Assembly: GCA_023393235.1 (NCBI GenBank)
Contig: JAEWMH010000212.1
Coordinates: 1 to 5,825, forward strand
DNA length: 5,825 nucleotides
DNA from: Bacillota bacterium
Lineage (GTDB): Bacteria > Bacillota > Bacilli > Paenibacillales > NBRC-103111
Direction: 5' to 3'
Shown: positions 1 through 5,812 of the stretch, piece after piece
Position numbering within the stretch: position 1 is the first letter of the stretch
Layout: every line of letters starts with the position of its first letter
The notes under the pieces: generated by a model
Databases searched by the model: none
The model's input: only the letters and a program-made list of their open reading frames with translations
Told to the model about the DNA's origin: nothing
Program-made: the position numbers and the translations under genes

Positions 1-31
1 TTTTACCCCTGCGCCCGTCCAGCTCTACATG

Positions 32-210
32 CTTCCTGCAAAAGTGCAGTTATTTCCTGGGGAACCTTGAATCCGGAGCCTCTTCCTGCAAAAGTGCAGT
101 TATTTTCAGTCCTAACCGCTATTTGGACGTATCTGCGCCGAAATAGATGCACTTTTGCAGGATGGCACGTCATTTTGGCGCAAAGCAGGGAATTTAGCTG
201 CACTTTTGCA
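32..210. repeat. Mirror-arranged array of four short TGCAAAAGTGCA-core repeats
   Basis: Two direct copies (32-55 and 82-105) are identical over 24 bases and exactly 50 bp apart. Two inverted copies follow: 141-164 matches the reverse complement at 21 of 24 positions, and a decayed one keeps the 12-base core at 199-210. The core centres lie at about 42.5, 92.5, 153.5 and 204.5, so the spacings are 50, 61 and 51 bp. The whole array is roughly symmetric about position 123. In the two direct copies and the third, each core is itself a small dyad or near-dyad (CTGCA-AAAG-TGCAG in the direct copies). A degenerate fifth copy may lie at 221-236. The array fills most of the gene-free stretch upstream of rarD. 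It could be a REP-like or MITE-derived intergenic element, or a set of protein binding sites. From memory, similar repeats recur in Paenibacillus genomes, which I cannot check here. Confidence 0.8.
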
Positions 211-265
211 TTTCGGCATTCCAGCAAAAACAGCAGATCCGGACCCCGTCCCAAATCCGGAACAG

Positions 266-276
266 TGTGCTATAAT
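266..276 (+). promoter_or_regulatory. Extended -10 promoter of rarD
   Basis: A consensus TATAAT at 271-276 is preceded by TGTGC (266-270), giving the TRTGN extended -10 element. No good -35 is seen 16-18 bp upstream, which is tolerated by extended -10 promoters. The expected transcription start is near 283, leaving a leader of about 65 nt before the rarD start codon. It is the best promoter-like sequence in the 1-348 intergenic stretch. Confidence 0.6.
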
Positions 277-348
277 TAGCCTTTAGTTTGACAAAGCACG
301 GCTATAAAGACCGTGGAATTTCTAGGCACGGACAGGAGGATATAAGGA

Positions 349-1254
349 ATGAATACCAAGGGATTTATGTATGCCTTATTGGCATATTTAGCGTGGGGGT
401 TCCTCCCGCTTTATTGGAAGGCGCTGGACTCGGTGCCGGCGTGGGAGATACTGGGGCACCGGATGGTATGGTCCCTGGTCTTTTTGCTGGGAATTCTGCT
501 CATTTCCCGCCGCTTCGGCGAATACCGCCAGGTGGTCCGGAACAGGCGGACAGCCCGTTATCTGGGACTTGCTTCGATTCTCATCAGCACAAACTGGCTG
601 GTCTTCATCTGGGCGGTGAACAACGGGCATATGGTGGAAACCAGCCTTGGTTATTATATGAATCCGCTGCTTAACGTGCTGCTGGGCGTGCTGTTCCTGA
701 AGGAGCGGCTCCATGCCGGACAGTGGGCAGCGATTGCTCTTGCCTTCACCGGTGTGGCTGTGGTGACCATTGAGCATGGTCGTCTGCCATGGATATCCCT
801 GGTGCTGGCGGGCAGCTTTGCCGTCTACGGCTTGATCAAGAAAAAAGCCAACGTAGACGCCACCCTTGGGCTGGCATGGGAAACCACCTTTGTCGCACCA
901 CTGGCAGCCATTTATCTGTTATATACCCAGTTGACCGGTCAAGCCGGCACAGGCAGCCTGGACACATGGCATTGGATTTTGCTATTGCTGGCGGGGGCGG
1001 CCACCGTGATGCCGTTATTCTGGTTTGCTAAGGCGGCAGGCACACTTTCTCTGTCCACCATCGGCTTTATCCAATATGTGGGGCCGACGATTACGCTGAT
1101 TCTCGGTGTGGCGGTGTATCACGAAACCTTTGACACGGCGCGTTGGATCAGCTTCGGGCTGATTTGGGCCGCACTCGTGGTATACACATGGTCCTCCTTG
1201 TGTGCAGCAGCCAAAGCAAGCCGCATCCGGGCAGAGACCTGCGAAGCCGCCTGA
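349..1254 (+). CDS. rarD: RarD-type EamA/DMT-superfamily permease
   Basis: This encodes a 301-residue inner-membrane protein of the drug/metabolite transporter superfamily. RarD proteins are predicted permeases, named from a chloramphenicol-sensitivity locus, and their substrate is not firmly known. About ten hydrophobic segments can be seen, near residues 5-24, 36-53, 71-91, 97-116, 125-141, 147-163, 175-192, 208-224, 232-255 and 266-284. The order and length fit the two-EamA-repeat family of about 300 residues. Family hallmarks are NWLVFIWAVN (82-91) and ETSLGYYMNPL (97-107) followed by a KERL segment. The ATG at 349 has a strong AGGAGGA at 334-340, 8 nt upstream, and an extended -10 promoter lies at 266-276. 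The gene is monocistronic in this window and converges on a methyltransferase gene 42 bp away. No truncation or frameshift is seen. The family call is secure, but the transported compound is unknown. Confidence 0.93.
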   Translation: MNTKGFMYALLAYLAWGFLPLYWKALDSVPAWEILGHRMVWSLVFLLGILLISRRFGEYRQVVRNRRTARYLGLASILISTNWLVFIWAVNNGHMVETSLGYYMNPLLNVLLGVLFLKERLHAGQWAAIALAFTGVAVVTIEHGRLPWISLVLAGSFAVYGLIKKKANVDATLGLAWETTFVAPLAAIYLLYTQLTGQAGTGSLDTWHWILLLLAGAATVMPLFWFAKAAGTLSLSTIGFIQYVGPTITLILGVAVYHETFDTARWISFGLIWAALVVYTWSSLCAAAKASRIRAETCEAA

Positions 1255-1267
1255 CAAAAGACGCCGC

Positions 1268-1286
1268 CGGGAGGAACCGCCTCCTC
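1268..1286. terminator. Possible weak terminator between convergent genes
   Basis: The 42-bp gap between the rarD stop and the methyltransferase stop contains a GGAGG / CCTCC stem (1270-1274 and 1280-1284) with a 5-nt loop and one flanking G-T wobble. Read on the minus strand, a short TTTT follows about 10 bases after the stem. On the plus strand there is no T-run. The stem is short, so this is a weak candidate. It is listed because convergent genes usually need a stop signal here and nothing better is visible. Confidence 0.22.
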
Positions 1287-1296
1287 AAACAAGAAC

Positions 1297-1986
1297 TTAT
1301 AACGTCAGCGTCCACATGCCCGCCCACTCGGGGACAACAGGCACCCCTTTGGCCCGGACCTGCCGGGACAAGGCTTCGCCGAAGAAAAAGTCCGTGAGCT
1401 CCACCGCTTCTTCGACGCTCTCGAAGGTGTAATCCATCGGCAACAGGGAAAAGGTGAAGCCGTACGTATTTTCCAATTGATGATAATAACCGGTTAGAAA
1501 ATCCGGCGCCTGCGGTCCGTCCGTACCAGTGCCCATGGTCTCCAGAATCACGATGGTCCCACCCGGGCGGAGAACCCGCCGGAATTCCGCAAGAGTGTGC
1601 TCCAGGGCGGTCTGCCAGTCCGCATGATAGCTGCTGGCCAGGTAGCAAACACTCCACCCGGCCGTTATCAGATCGGCGGAGCTGTCGCCAACAGGCAGGT
1701 TGCGGTGATCGGCGGTGCCGCAGTGGAATCTCCTTGGAGGCAGCAGGGAGGCAATCTTTTCACGGGTCAGGTGAAGCATGGCCTCCGAACGGTCAAACAC
1801 AGTCAGTGTATGGGCAAAAGGAGCCAAAACTTTAGCCAAGCGGCCAGTACCGGCCCCTGTATCCACTATATCCAGCCCCTCCAAGGGACGGATGCCGAGA
1901 AGGGCGGGCAGCAAACTGGGCTGGCGGGAAATCATACGGTCGTATAAATGGGCTTGCCGGTTGTAAACCTGTTCATGATCGGGCAT
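1297..1986 (-). CDS. Stand-alone class I SAM-dependent methyltransferase
   Basis: This encodes a 229-residue soluble protein with a Rossmann-type methyltransferase fold (Methyltransf_11/25-like). Motif I is DIVDTGAGTGRL (39-50). The acidic residue that would contact the SAM ribose is D65 in VFDRS. ADLITAGWS (104-112) is the motif II region and LRPGGTIVILET (139-150) is the post-III strand. The C-terminal 70 residues are rich in aromatics (YGFTF, DFFFG, WAGMW) and probably shape the acceptor pocket. The acceptor cannot be named from sequence; small-molecule methylation is the default guess. The ATG at 1986 is chosen over a GTG at 2034 because AGGAGGAG (2001-1994) lies 9 nt upstream and the GTG falls inside the -10 element. 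The gene sits 73 bp downstream of a MerR-methyltransferase fusion gene on the same strand and has its own MerR-type promoter, so it is probably that regulator's target. Confidence 0.87.
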   Translation of the reverse strand: MPDHEQVYNRQAHLYDRMISRQPSLLPALLGIRPLEGLDIVDTGAGTGRLAKVLAPFAHTLTVFDRSEAMLHLTREKIASLLPPRRFHCGTADHRNLPVGDSSADLITAGWSVCYLASSYHADWQTALEHTLAEFRRVLRPGGTIVILETMGTGTDGPQAPDFLTGYYHQLENTYGFTFSLLPMDYTFESVEEAVELTDFFFGEALSRQVRAKGVPVVPEWAGMWTLTL

Positions 1987-1993
1987 AGGACTA

Positions 1994-2001
1994 CTCCTCC
2001 T
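1994..2001 (-). promoter_or_regulatory. Ribosome binding site fixing the methyltransferase start at 1986
   Basis: The minus strand reads AGGAGGAG here, with AGGAGG ending 9 nt before the ATG at 1986. This decides the start against the upstream GTG (2034), which has no comparable site. The first AGG (2001-1999) is also part of an inverted-repeat arm (1999-2010), so it could be paired in longer transcripts. Confidence 0.85.
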
Positions 2002-2042
2002 GTATAAGTGTTCGCCGGCCGGCGTTGGTTTCACTATACAGG
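1999..2042 (-). repeat. Nested inverted repeat spanning the -10, leader and RBS
   Basis: The outer arms on the plus strand are CCTGTATAAGTG (1999-2010) and CACTATACAGG (2032-2042). They are complementary as 8 bp, one bulged base and 3 bp. Inside lies a perfect 12-bp palindrome, CGCCGGCCGGCG (2013-2024). One outer arm carries the -10 element TATAGT, while the other ends in the first AGG of the ribosome binding site. RNA made from the adjacent promoter (start about 2026) would lack the upstream arm. RNA reading through from the regulator gene would contain both arms. Confidence 0.7.
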
Positions 2043-2063
2043 TTCACGCTGCGTGAAGGTCAA
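2033..2063 (-). promoter_or_regulatory. MerR-type promoter and operator with 19-bp spacer
   Basis: Read on the minus strand, a -35 TTGACC (2063-2058) and a -10 TATAGT (2038-2033) are separated by exactly 19 bp (2057-2039). The dyad TTCACGC / GCGTGAA with a one-base centre (2057-2043) starts directly after the -35 and ends 4 bp before the -10. MerR-family activators bind such a dyad in an overlong 19-bp spacer and distort the DNA so that RNA polymerase can engage both elements; the mercury-resistance merT promoter has nearly the same geometry. The -35 overlaps the TGA stop of the upstream MerR-family gene (2062-2060). The expected start is near 2026, giving a leader of about 40 nt. The binding protein is inferred to be the adjacent fusion regulator. 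Confidence 0.72.
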
Positions 2064-3028
2064 CGGGTTTTCACCGCATACAATACATGAACATTCGTTT
2101 GCCCGGGAAGCGGGTGGAGCCTGATCTGTAGGCTTGAGTGATAAATGGAGACGAAGGACCAGTCCTCCTCCGGAAGTGGGGCGCAGACAGCAAACCGGCC
2201 CTCTGGCTTAAGGATACGCAGCAGCTCCGCCAATGCATGGCAGCGCTCTTCGGGAGAAAGCAAATGGAACACATAGCCGCTTGCGGCGAAATCGAAGCTG
2301 CCGGCATCATAAGGGATCGCCAGGGCATTGCCCAGCTTGGTTTCCATCATCGGGAACTTGCGGCGGCATACCTGCAGCATCCTCCGGGATTGGTCGATGC
2401 CCTTCATAACAGACCCGAAGCGGTGCATCGCCTCTGCAAGGTTGCCTGTGCCCGTACCAATGTCCAGACCAGTCTCGCCCGGCTTCGGGTCAAGCAGCCC
2501 GGCCATCAACTGGAGGGCATCTTTGTAACCGGGATACCGGGTGCTGTCCTCTGTCAATTGCGCGTCAAAGCTTTCGGCCAACAGATCAAAGCGGTAGTGG
2601 TCAGTCCAGCTGCTGCGCAGCTCCCGTTGTTTGCGAATATCCTCTGCTTGATGATGAATTGACGGTGTCAGCTGCATGCCTGTACCGGAGAAGCTGCGGA
2701 TCAGTTCTTCATTCATGCGGATCTGATTGTCCAGATCCAGCCGGCGGGCATACAAGAGGGAACGTTGGAGCTCAAGCAGATACAGACTCTCCTCTGCTTG
2801 TCCCATTCCGTAGGTTGCCAGCACATTGGAGAGATCGGGAATGGACAGGCCGGCCTCCCGGAGCACCAGGATGGTTTCCAGGCGGAGCAGATCATGCGGG
2901 CTGAAAAGGCGGTAGCCGTTATCGGGGTCTTTTGAGAAGGTGAGCAATCCTTTTTCCTCGTAAAACCGGATGGTTCTGGTGCTGATGCCCAAACGGCGGG
3001 CGGCTTCTGTAATGTGGAAGGTATCCAT
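2060..3028 (-). CDS. MerR-family regulator fused to a class I SAM methyltransferase domain
   Basis: This encodes 322 residues. The N-terminus is a typical MerR DNA-binding domain: helix-turn-helix ITEAARRLGISTRTIRFYEE (6-25), wing NGYRLFSPHDL (38-48) and second helical pair ILVLREAGLSIPDLSNVL (53-70). A charged helical stretch (about 77-112) fits the dimerising coiled coil. In place of the usual effector domain, residues from about 145 form a methyltransferase: LDIGTGTGN motif I (188-196), ribose-contact acid D212 in GIDQS, FDFAASGYVFHLL (245-257) and LKPEGRFAV (273-281). The ATG at 3028 has AAGGAG 7 nt upstream and matches the usual MerR N-terminus. The stop overlaps a 19-bp-spacer promoter that drives the next methyltransferase gene. 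The protein is probably a cytoplasmic dimeric activator. Whether its methyltransferase half catalyses or only senses is unknown; motif I looks intact. Confidence 0.9.
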   Translation of the reverse strand: MDTFHITEAARRLGISTRTIRFYEEKGLLTFSKDPDNGYRLFSPHDLLRLETILVLREAGLSIPDLSNVLATYGMGQAEESLYLLELQRSLLYARRLDLDNQIRMNEELIRSFSGTGMQLTPSIHHQAEDIRKQRELRSSWTDHYRFDLLAESFDAQLTEDSTRYPGYKDALQLMAGLLDPKPGETGLDIGTGTGNLAEAMHRFGSVMKGIDQSRRMLQVCRRKFPMMETKLGNALAIPYDAGSFDFAASGYVFHLLSPEERCHALAELLRILKPEGRFAVCAPLPEEDWSFVSIYHSSLQIRLHPLPGQTNVHVLYAVKTR

Positions 3029-3035
3029 ATGCAAA

Positions 3036-3041
3036 CTCCTT
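3036..3041 (-). promoter_or_regulatory. Ribosome binding site fixing the MerR-fusion start at 3028
   Basis: AAGGAG on the minus strand ends 7 nt before the ATG at 3028. It decides this start against the open frame that continues upstream for another 186 codons into the opposite-strand hrpB region, where the translation has no MerR-like sequence. Confidence 0.82.
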
Positions 3042-3079
3042 CGGGTGCCGCCGGAGGCAGGCGGGGAAGTTTTAGGTAC

Positions 3080-3107
3080 AGTATAGCGGGGAGGCTCCGG
3101 GAGAGCC
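3080..3107 (-). promoter_or_regulatory. Candidate promoter region of the MerR-fusion gene
   Basis: The divergent gap between the regulator and hrpB (3029-3136) contains a TATACT -10-like hexamer on the minus strand (3085-3080), about 50 bp before the regulator start codon. No good -35 is visible at 16-20 bp spacing. A small dyad, GGCTC / GAGCC (3093-3097 and 3103-3107), lies just upstream, but it does not resemble the TTCACGC operator at 2043-2057. No convincing hrpB promoter was found in the same gap. Confidence 0.27.
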
Positions 3108-3126
3108 AGATGCCAGCAGGAAAAAA

Positions 3127-3133
3127 AGGGGTG
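3127..3133 (+). promoter_or_regulatory. Probable ribosome binding site for hrpB start at 3137
   Basis: A purine-rich run ending in AGGGGTG lies just upstream of the ATG at 3137 and can pair partly with the 16S anti-SD. It supports 3137 as the start. A second possibility is the ATG at 3110, preceded by GGGAG at 3099-3103, which would add nine residues. Confidence 0.5.
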
Positions 3134-3136
3134 GAC

Positions 3137-5812
3137 ATGGTGAACGGTCGTGAAAGCGCAGGATTGCCGGTAGACGAAGCGTTGCCTTCCCTGAAGGATG
3201 CGCTCCGAAATAGGAGCAGTGCGGTTTTGGTGGCTCCTCCAGGCGCAGGGAAAACCACCAGAGTGCCGCTGGCGCTTCTGGAGGAGCCGTGGGCAGCAGG
3301 CAAGCGGATTCTGATGCTGGAGCCCAGACGGCTGGCGGCCCGATCGGCAGCCCGCTATATGGCGGCATCGCTGGGCGAACCGGTAGGGCAAACCGTCGGC
3401 TACCGGGTGCGGATGGACACCCGGGTGGGACCCAAAACCCGGATTGAGGTAATCACCGAAGGGGTGCTGACCCGGATGCTCCAGGAGGACCCGGAGCTGT
3501 CGGGAGTGGCGGCGGTGCTCTTCGATGAATTCCATGAGCGCAGCCTCCATGCCGATTTGGGGCTGGCTCTGTGTCTGCAAGCCCAAGAGCTCCTGCGGGA
3601 CGACCTGAGGCTGGTGGTCATGTCCGCCACTCTGGAGGCGGAGCCGGTGGCGGCTTTGATGGGGGAGGCACCGGTTGTGGTAAGCACGGGTCGGACGTAT
3701 CCGGTAGAAACCCGCTACCTGCCTAAACGACCGGAGGGGCGCATGGAAGACCGGACAGCCGCTGCTGCAGTCACCGCCCTGCGGGAAAACCAGGGGGATA
3801 TCTTAGTTTTCCTGCCCGGTGCGGGTGAAATCCGCCGGACCGAGGAAAGGTTGTCTGCCCAACTGGCCGGCGGGCTAGCGGGTCCGGTAAGGGTACTTCC
3901 GCTGCACGGAACTCTGCCGCAGGAGGTGCAGGATTTGGCGCTGGCCCCTGCTCAGCCGGGGACGCGCAAGGTGGTGCTGGCCACCTCCATTGCTGAAACC
4001 AGTCTGACCGTAGACGGAGTCCGTGTAGTGGTGGACGCGGGGTTTTCCCGGGTGGCGCGTTTTTCGCCGCGCACAGGTATGACCCGGCTGGACACGGTGC
4101 CGGTGTCCGTTGCCTCCGCCGACCAGCGGAGGGGCCGCGCCGGGCGGCAGGGCCCGGGTATCTGCTACCGGCTGTGGCCGGAGCAGGACCAGGGACAGCT
4201 GCCCGCCCGAACCGCCCCGGAGATTCTGGAGGCGGATCTGGCGCCCTTATGCCTGGATCTGGCGGCGTGGGGCGCCGCGCCGGAGGAGCTGCGCTGGCTG
4301 GATGCGCCGCCAGCCGCAGCATTGGCGCAAGCGCGGGCGCTGCTCCAGCGCTTGGGTGCATTGGGGGCGGACGGCGCCGTTACGCCCCACGGCAGGGCTA
4401 TGGCCGGGCTGGGGCTCCACCCCCGGCTGGCCCATATGGCCTTGAAGGCCCGGCAGCTGGGCCTTCAAGGCCTGGGCTGCGAGCTCGCTGCGCTGCTGGG
4501 CGAGCGGGACGTGCTCCGTGCGGCAGAGGGGGCCGCACCTAATGCAGACCTCCGCCTGCGGGTGGAGGCGCTGCGGAACGCCGGGGGCGAGGCCCGGAGT
4601 CTGGGACTCCGGGCCGCCCCGGCGGCTCTGGCGCGGGTGCGTGCGGAGGCGTCCTGGTGGATGCGGGAGCCGGGCAGCGCCCAAGCAGACACAGGCTGCC
4701 GAACCGCCGCTTCTCTCGCAGCTGGCAGCTCGGCAGGCTCTCCCGCAGCTGGCAGTCCCGCAGGCTCCCCAACAGCTGGCGGCCCAGCCAGCCCCACTCC
4801 GGCAGCCGCCCCACGGCCCGCCCTTTCCGGCCCGGGAGCGGATCTGGCCTATTGCGGACTGCTGCTTGCTTTTGCTTATCCTGACCGGATCGGCCAGCAG
4901 CGCTCCCGTGGACGGTACCTGTTGTCCAACGGGCGGGGAGCGGTAATGGCGGCTGACCAGCATCTGGCCGGTGTTCCCTATTTAGTTGCAGCAGAGCTGG
5001 ACGACCAGGGAGCGGACAGCCGCATTTATTTGGCGGCGCCGGTGGACCTTGCCCATCTGGAGACGTACCTGCACGAAGGGCTGGAGGAAGAGGAAGCAGT
5101 GGAGTGGGAGGAAACGGCCCAGGCGGTCCGGGCCAAAAAACGCCTCCGGCTGGGTGCGCTGATTCTGAAGGAAAAACAGCTGCAGAATCCCCCGGCTCCG
5201 CTGGTGACCCGGGCGCTGCTTGCGGCTATCGCCAAGGATGGGCTGGAGGCGCTGCCTTGGACCAAGGCAGCCAGGCAGCTGCTCCAGCGGCTGCGTTTCA
5301 TGCAGTTGGCTGATCCGTCCTGGCCGGATGTTGCGGAGGAGACGCTGCTGGCTGCTTTGCCGGATTGGCTGGGGCCTTATGCGGAAGGAATGCGCAGCAA
5401 GCAGGACTTGGCTCGGGTGAATCTGGGAGAAGCCTTAACGGGGCTACTGGATTGGAACCGCCGCCAGGAGCTGGACCGGTTTGCCCCGACGCATTTGCAG
5501 GTGCCCAGCGGATCGCGGATTCCGGTGGATTACAGCGACCCGGGCCAGCCTTTTATCGCGGTCCGGCTGCAGGAGCTCTTCGGTTTGATCGAAACGCCGC
5601 GGATCGGCGGCGGACGGGTGCCGGTGGTGATCCATCTGCTGTCCCCGGCTCAACGCCCGGTGCAGGTTACCCGGGACCTGGCAGGCTTCTGGCGGGAAAC
5701 CTATTTTGACGTGAAAAAAGACCTCAAGGGCCGTTACCCCAAACATTATTGGCCGGAAAATCCCCTCGAGGCAATTCCCACCAACCGCGTCAGACCCAAA
5801 CCCCAGGGATAG
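3137..5812 (+). CDS. hrpB: HrpB, DEAH/RHA-type ATP-dependent helicase
   Basis: This encodes an 891-residue superfamily 2 helicase, presumed to be a cytoplasmic RNA-dependent ATPase; the physiological role of HrpB is poorly defined. Motifs are in order: Walker A APPGAGKTT (33-41), DEFHER (130-135, the HrpB form of the DEAH box), SAT (163-165), LVFLPG (223-228), LATSIAETSLT (281-291) and QRRGRAGR (330-337). A helicase-associated helical region follows to about 510. The family segment GLLLAFAYPDRIGQQR is at 574-589 and the HrpB C-terminal domain runs to the end, with GRYPKHYWPENP at 865-876. E. coli HrpB is a little over 800 residues. The excess here is partly an A/S/G/P-rich linker at about 512-565 that contains a three-unit 9-residue repeat. 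The ATG at 3137 gives the family-like start; the frame is also open back to a GTG at 3014, which would overlap the divergent regulator gene. No key residue is missing. Confidence 0.95.
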   Translation: MVNGRESAGLPVDEALPSLKDALRNRSSAVLVAPPGAGKTTRVPLALLEEPWAAGKRILMLEPRRLAARSAARYMAASLGEPVGQTVGYRVRMDTRVGPKTRIEVITEGVLTRMLQEDPELSGVAAVLFDEFHERSLHADLGLALCLQAQELLRDDLRLVVMSATLEAEPVAALMGEAPVVVSTGRTYPVETRYLPKRPEGRMEDRTAAAAVTALRENQGDILVFLPGAGEIRRTEERLSAQLAGGLAGPVRVLPLHGTLPQEVQDLALAPAQPGTRKVVLATSIAETSLTVDGVRVVVDAGFSRVARFSPRTGMTRLDTVPVSVASADQRRGRAGRQGPGICYRLWPEQDQGQLPARTAPEILEADLAPLCLDLAAWGAAPEELRWLDAPPAAALAQARALLQRLGALGADGAVTPHGRAMAGLGLHPRLAHMALKARQLGLQGLGCELAALLGERDVLRAAEGAAPNADLRLRVEALRNAGGEARSLGLRAAPAALARVRAEASWWMREPGSAQADTGCRTAASLAAGSSAGSPAAGSPAGSPTAGGPASPTPAAAPRPALSGPGADLAYCGLLLAFAYPDRIGQQRSRGRYLLSNGRGAVMAADQHLAGVPYLVAAELDDQGADSRIYLAAPVDLAHLETYLHEGLEEEEAVEWEETAQAVRAKKRLRLGALILKEKQLQNPPAPLVTRALLAAIAKDGLEALPWTKAARQLLQRLRFMQLADPSWPDVAEETLLAALPDWLGPYAEGMRSKQDLARVNLGEALTGLLDWNRRQELDRFAPTHLQVPSGSRIPVDYSDPGQPFIAVRLQELFGLIETPRIGGGRVPVVIHLLSPAQRPVQVTRDLAGFWRETYFDVKKDLKGRYPKHYWPENPLEAIPTNRVRPKPQG
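4438..4472 (+). repeat. Perfect 14-bp inverted repeat inside hrpB
   Basis: The arms GGCCTTGAAGGCCC (4438-4451) and GGGCCTTCAAGGCC (4459-4472) are perfectly complementary. The 7-base spacer can add a G-T and a G-C pair, leaving a three-base loop. It encodes HrpB residues around 434-446 (MALKARQLGLQGL), which sit in an ordinary family region, so the protein is not disturbed. There is no following T-run, so it is not an obvious terminator on the plus strand. Confidence 0.85.
4718..4798 (+). repeat. Three 27-bp tandem repeats in the hrpB linker
   Basis: Three consecutive in-frame 27-bp units (4718-4744, 4745-4771, 4772-4798) encode AAGSSAGSP, AAGSPAGSP and TAGGPASPT. Units 1 and 2 match at 22 of 27 bases, and unit 3 is more diverged. 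The unit length is a multiple of three, so copy-number change would keep the frame. They lie in the disordered linker between the helicase-associated region and the C-terminal HrpB domain. Confidence 0.8.

Noticed and set aside
32..210. CRISPR array
   Set aside because: Only four copies, in mixed orientation, with one decayed and unequal spacers. No cas gene is present.
3..279. Two small open frames on opposite strands (3-254 minus, 67-279 plus) before rarD
   Set aside because: Both run through the repeat copies, so their proteins just repeat AKVQLF or CTFAG-like strings. Neither has a supported start or resembles a known domain.
288..293. TTGACA as a -35 element for rarD
   Set aside because: No -10-like hexamer lies 16-19 bp downstream; the upstream TGTGCTATAAT is a better promoter.
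1148..1657. Minus-strand 169-codon frame across the rarD and methyltransferase ends
   Set aside because: It overlaps two well-supported genes in other frames and has no recognisable domain or ribosome binding site.
1987..2034. GTG at 2034 as start of the stand-alone methyltransferase
   Set aside because: It lies in the -10 element of the gene's own promoter and lacks a ribosome binding site, whereas the ATG at 1986 has AGGAGGAG at good spacing.
3014..3136. hrpB starting at GTG 3014
   Set aside because: It would overlap the divergent regulator gene and add 41 residues not expected in HrpB. ATG 3137 fits the family start, with ATG 3110 as a second choice.
3029..3136. Autoregulatory MerR operator in the divergent gap
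   Set aside because: No copy of the TTCACGC / GCGTGAA dyad and no 19-bp-spaced promoter were found here; the GGCTC / GAGCC dyad is unrelated and weak.
3029..3586. N-terminal extension of the MerR-fusion frame up to 3586
   Set aside because: It is antisense to the hrpB N-terminus and its translation has no recognisable domain. The canonical MerR start at 3028 has its own ribosome binding site.
3771..4963. Long minus-strand open frames opposite hrpB
   Set aside because: They are shadows of GC-rich coding sequence: low-complexity Pro/Ala/Arg translations without domains, opposite a gene with complete helicase motifs.
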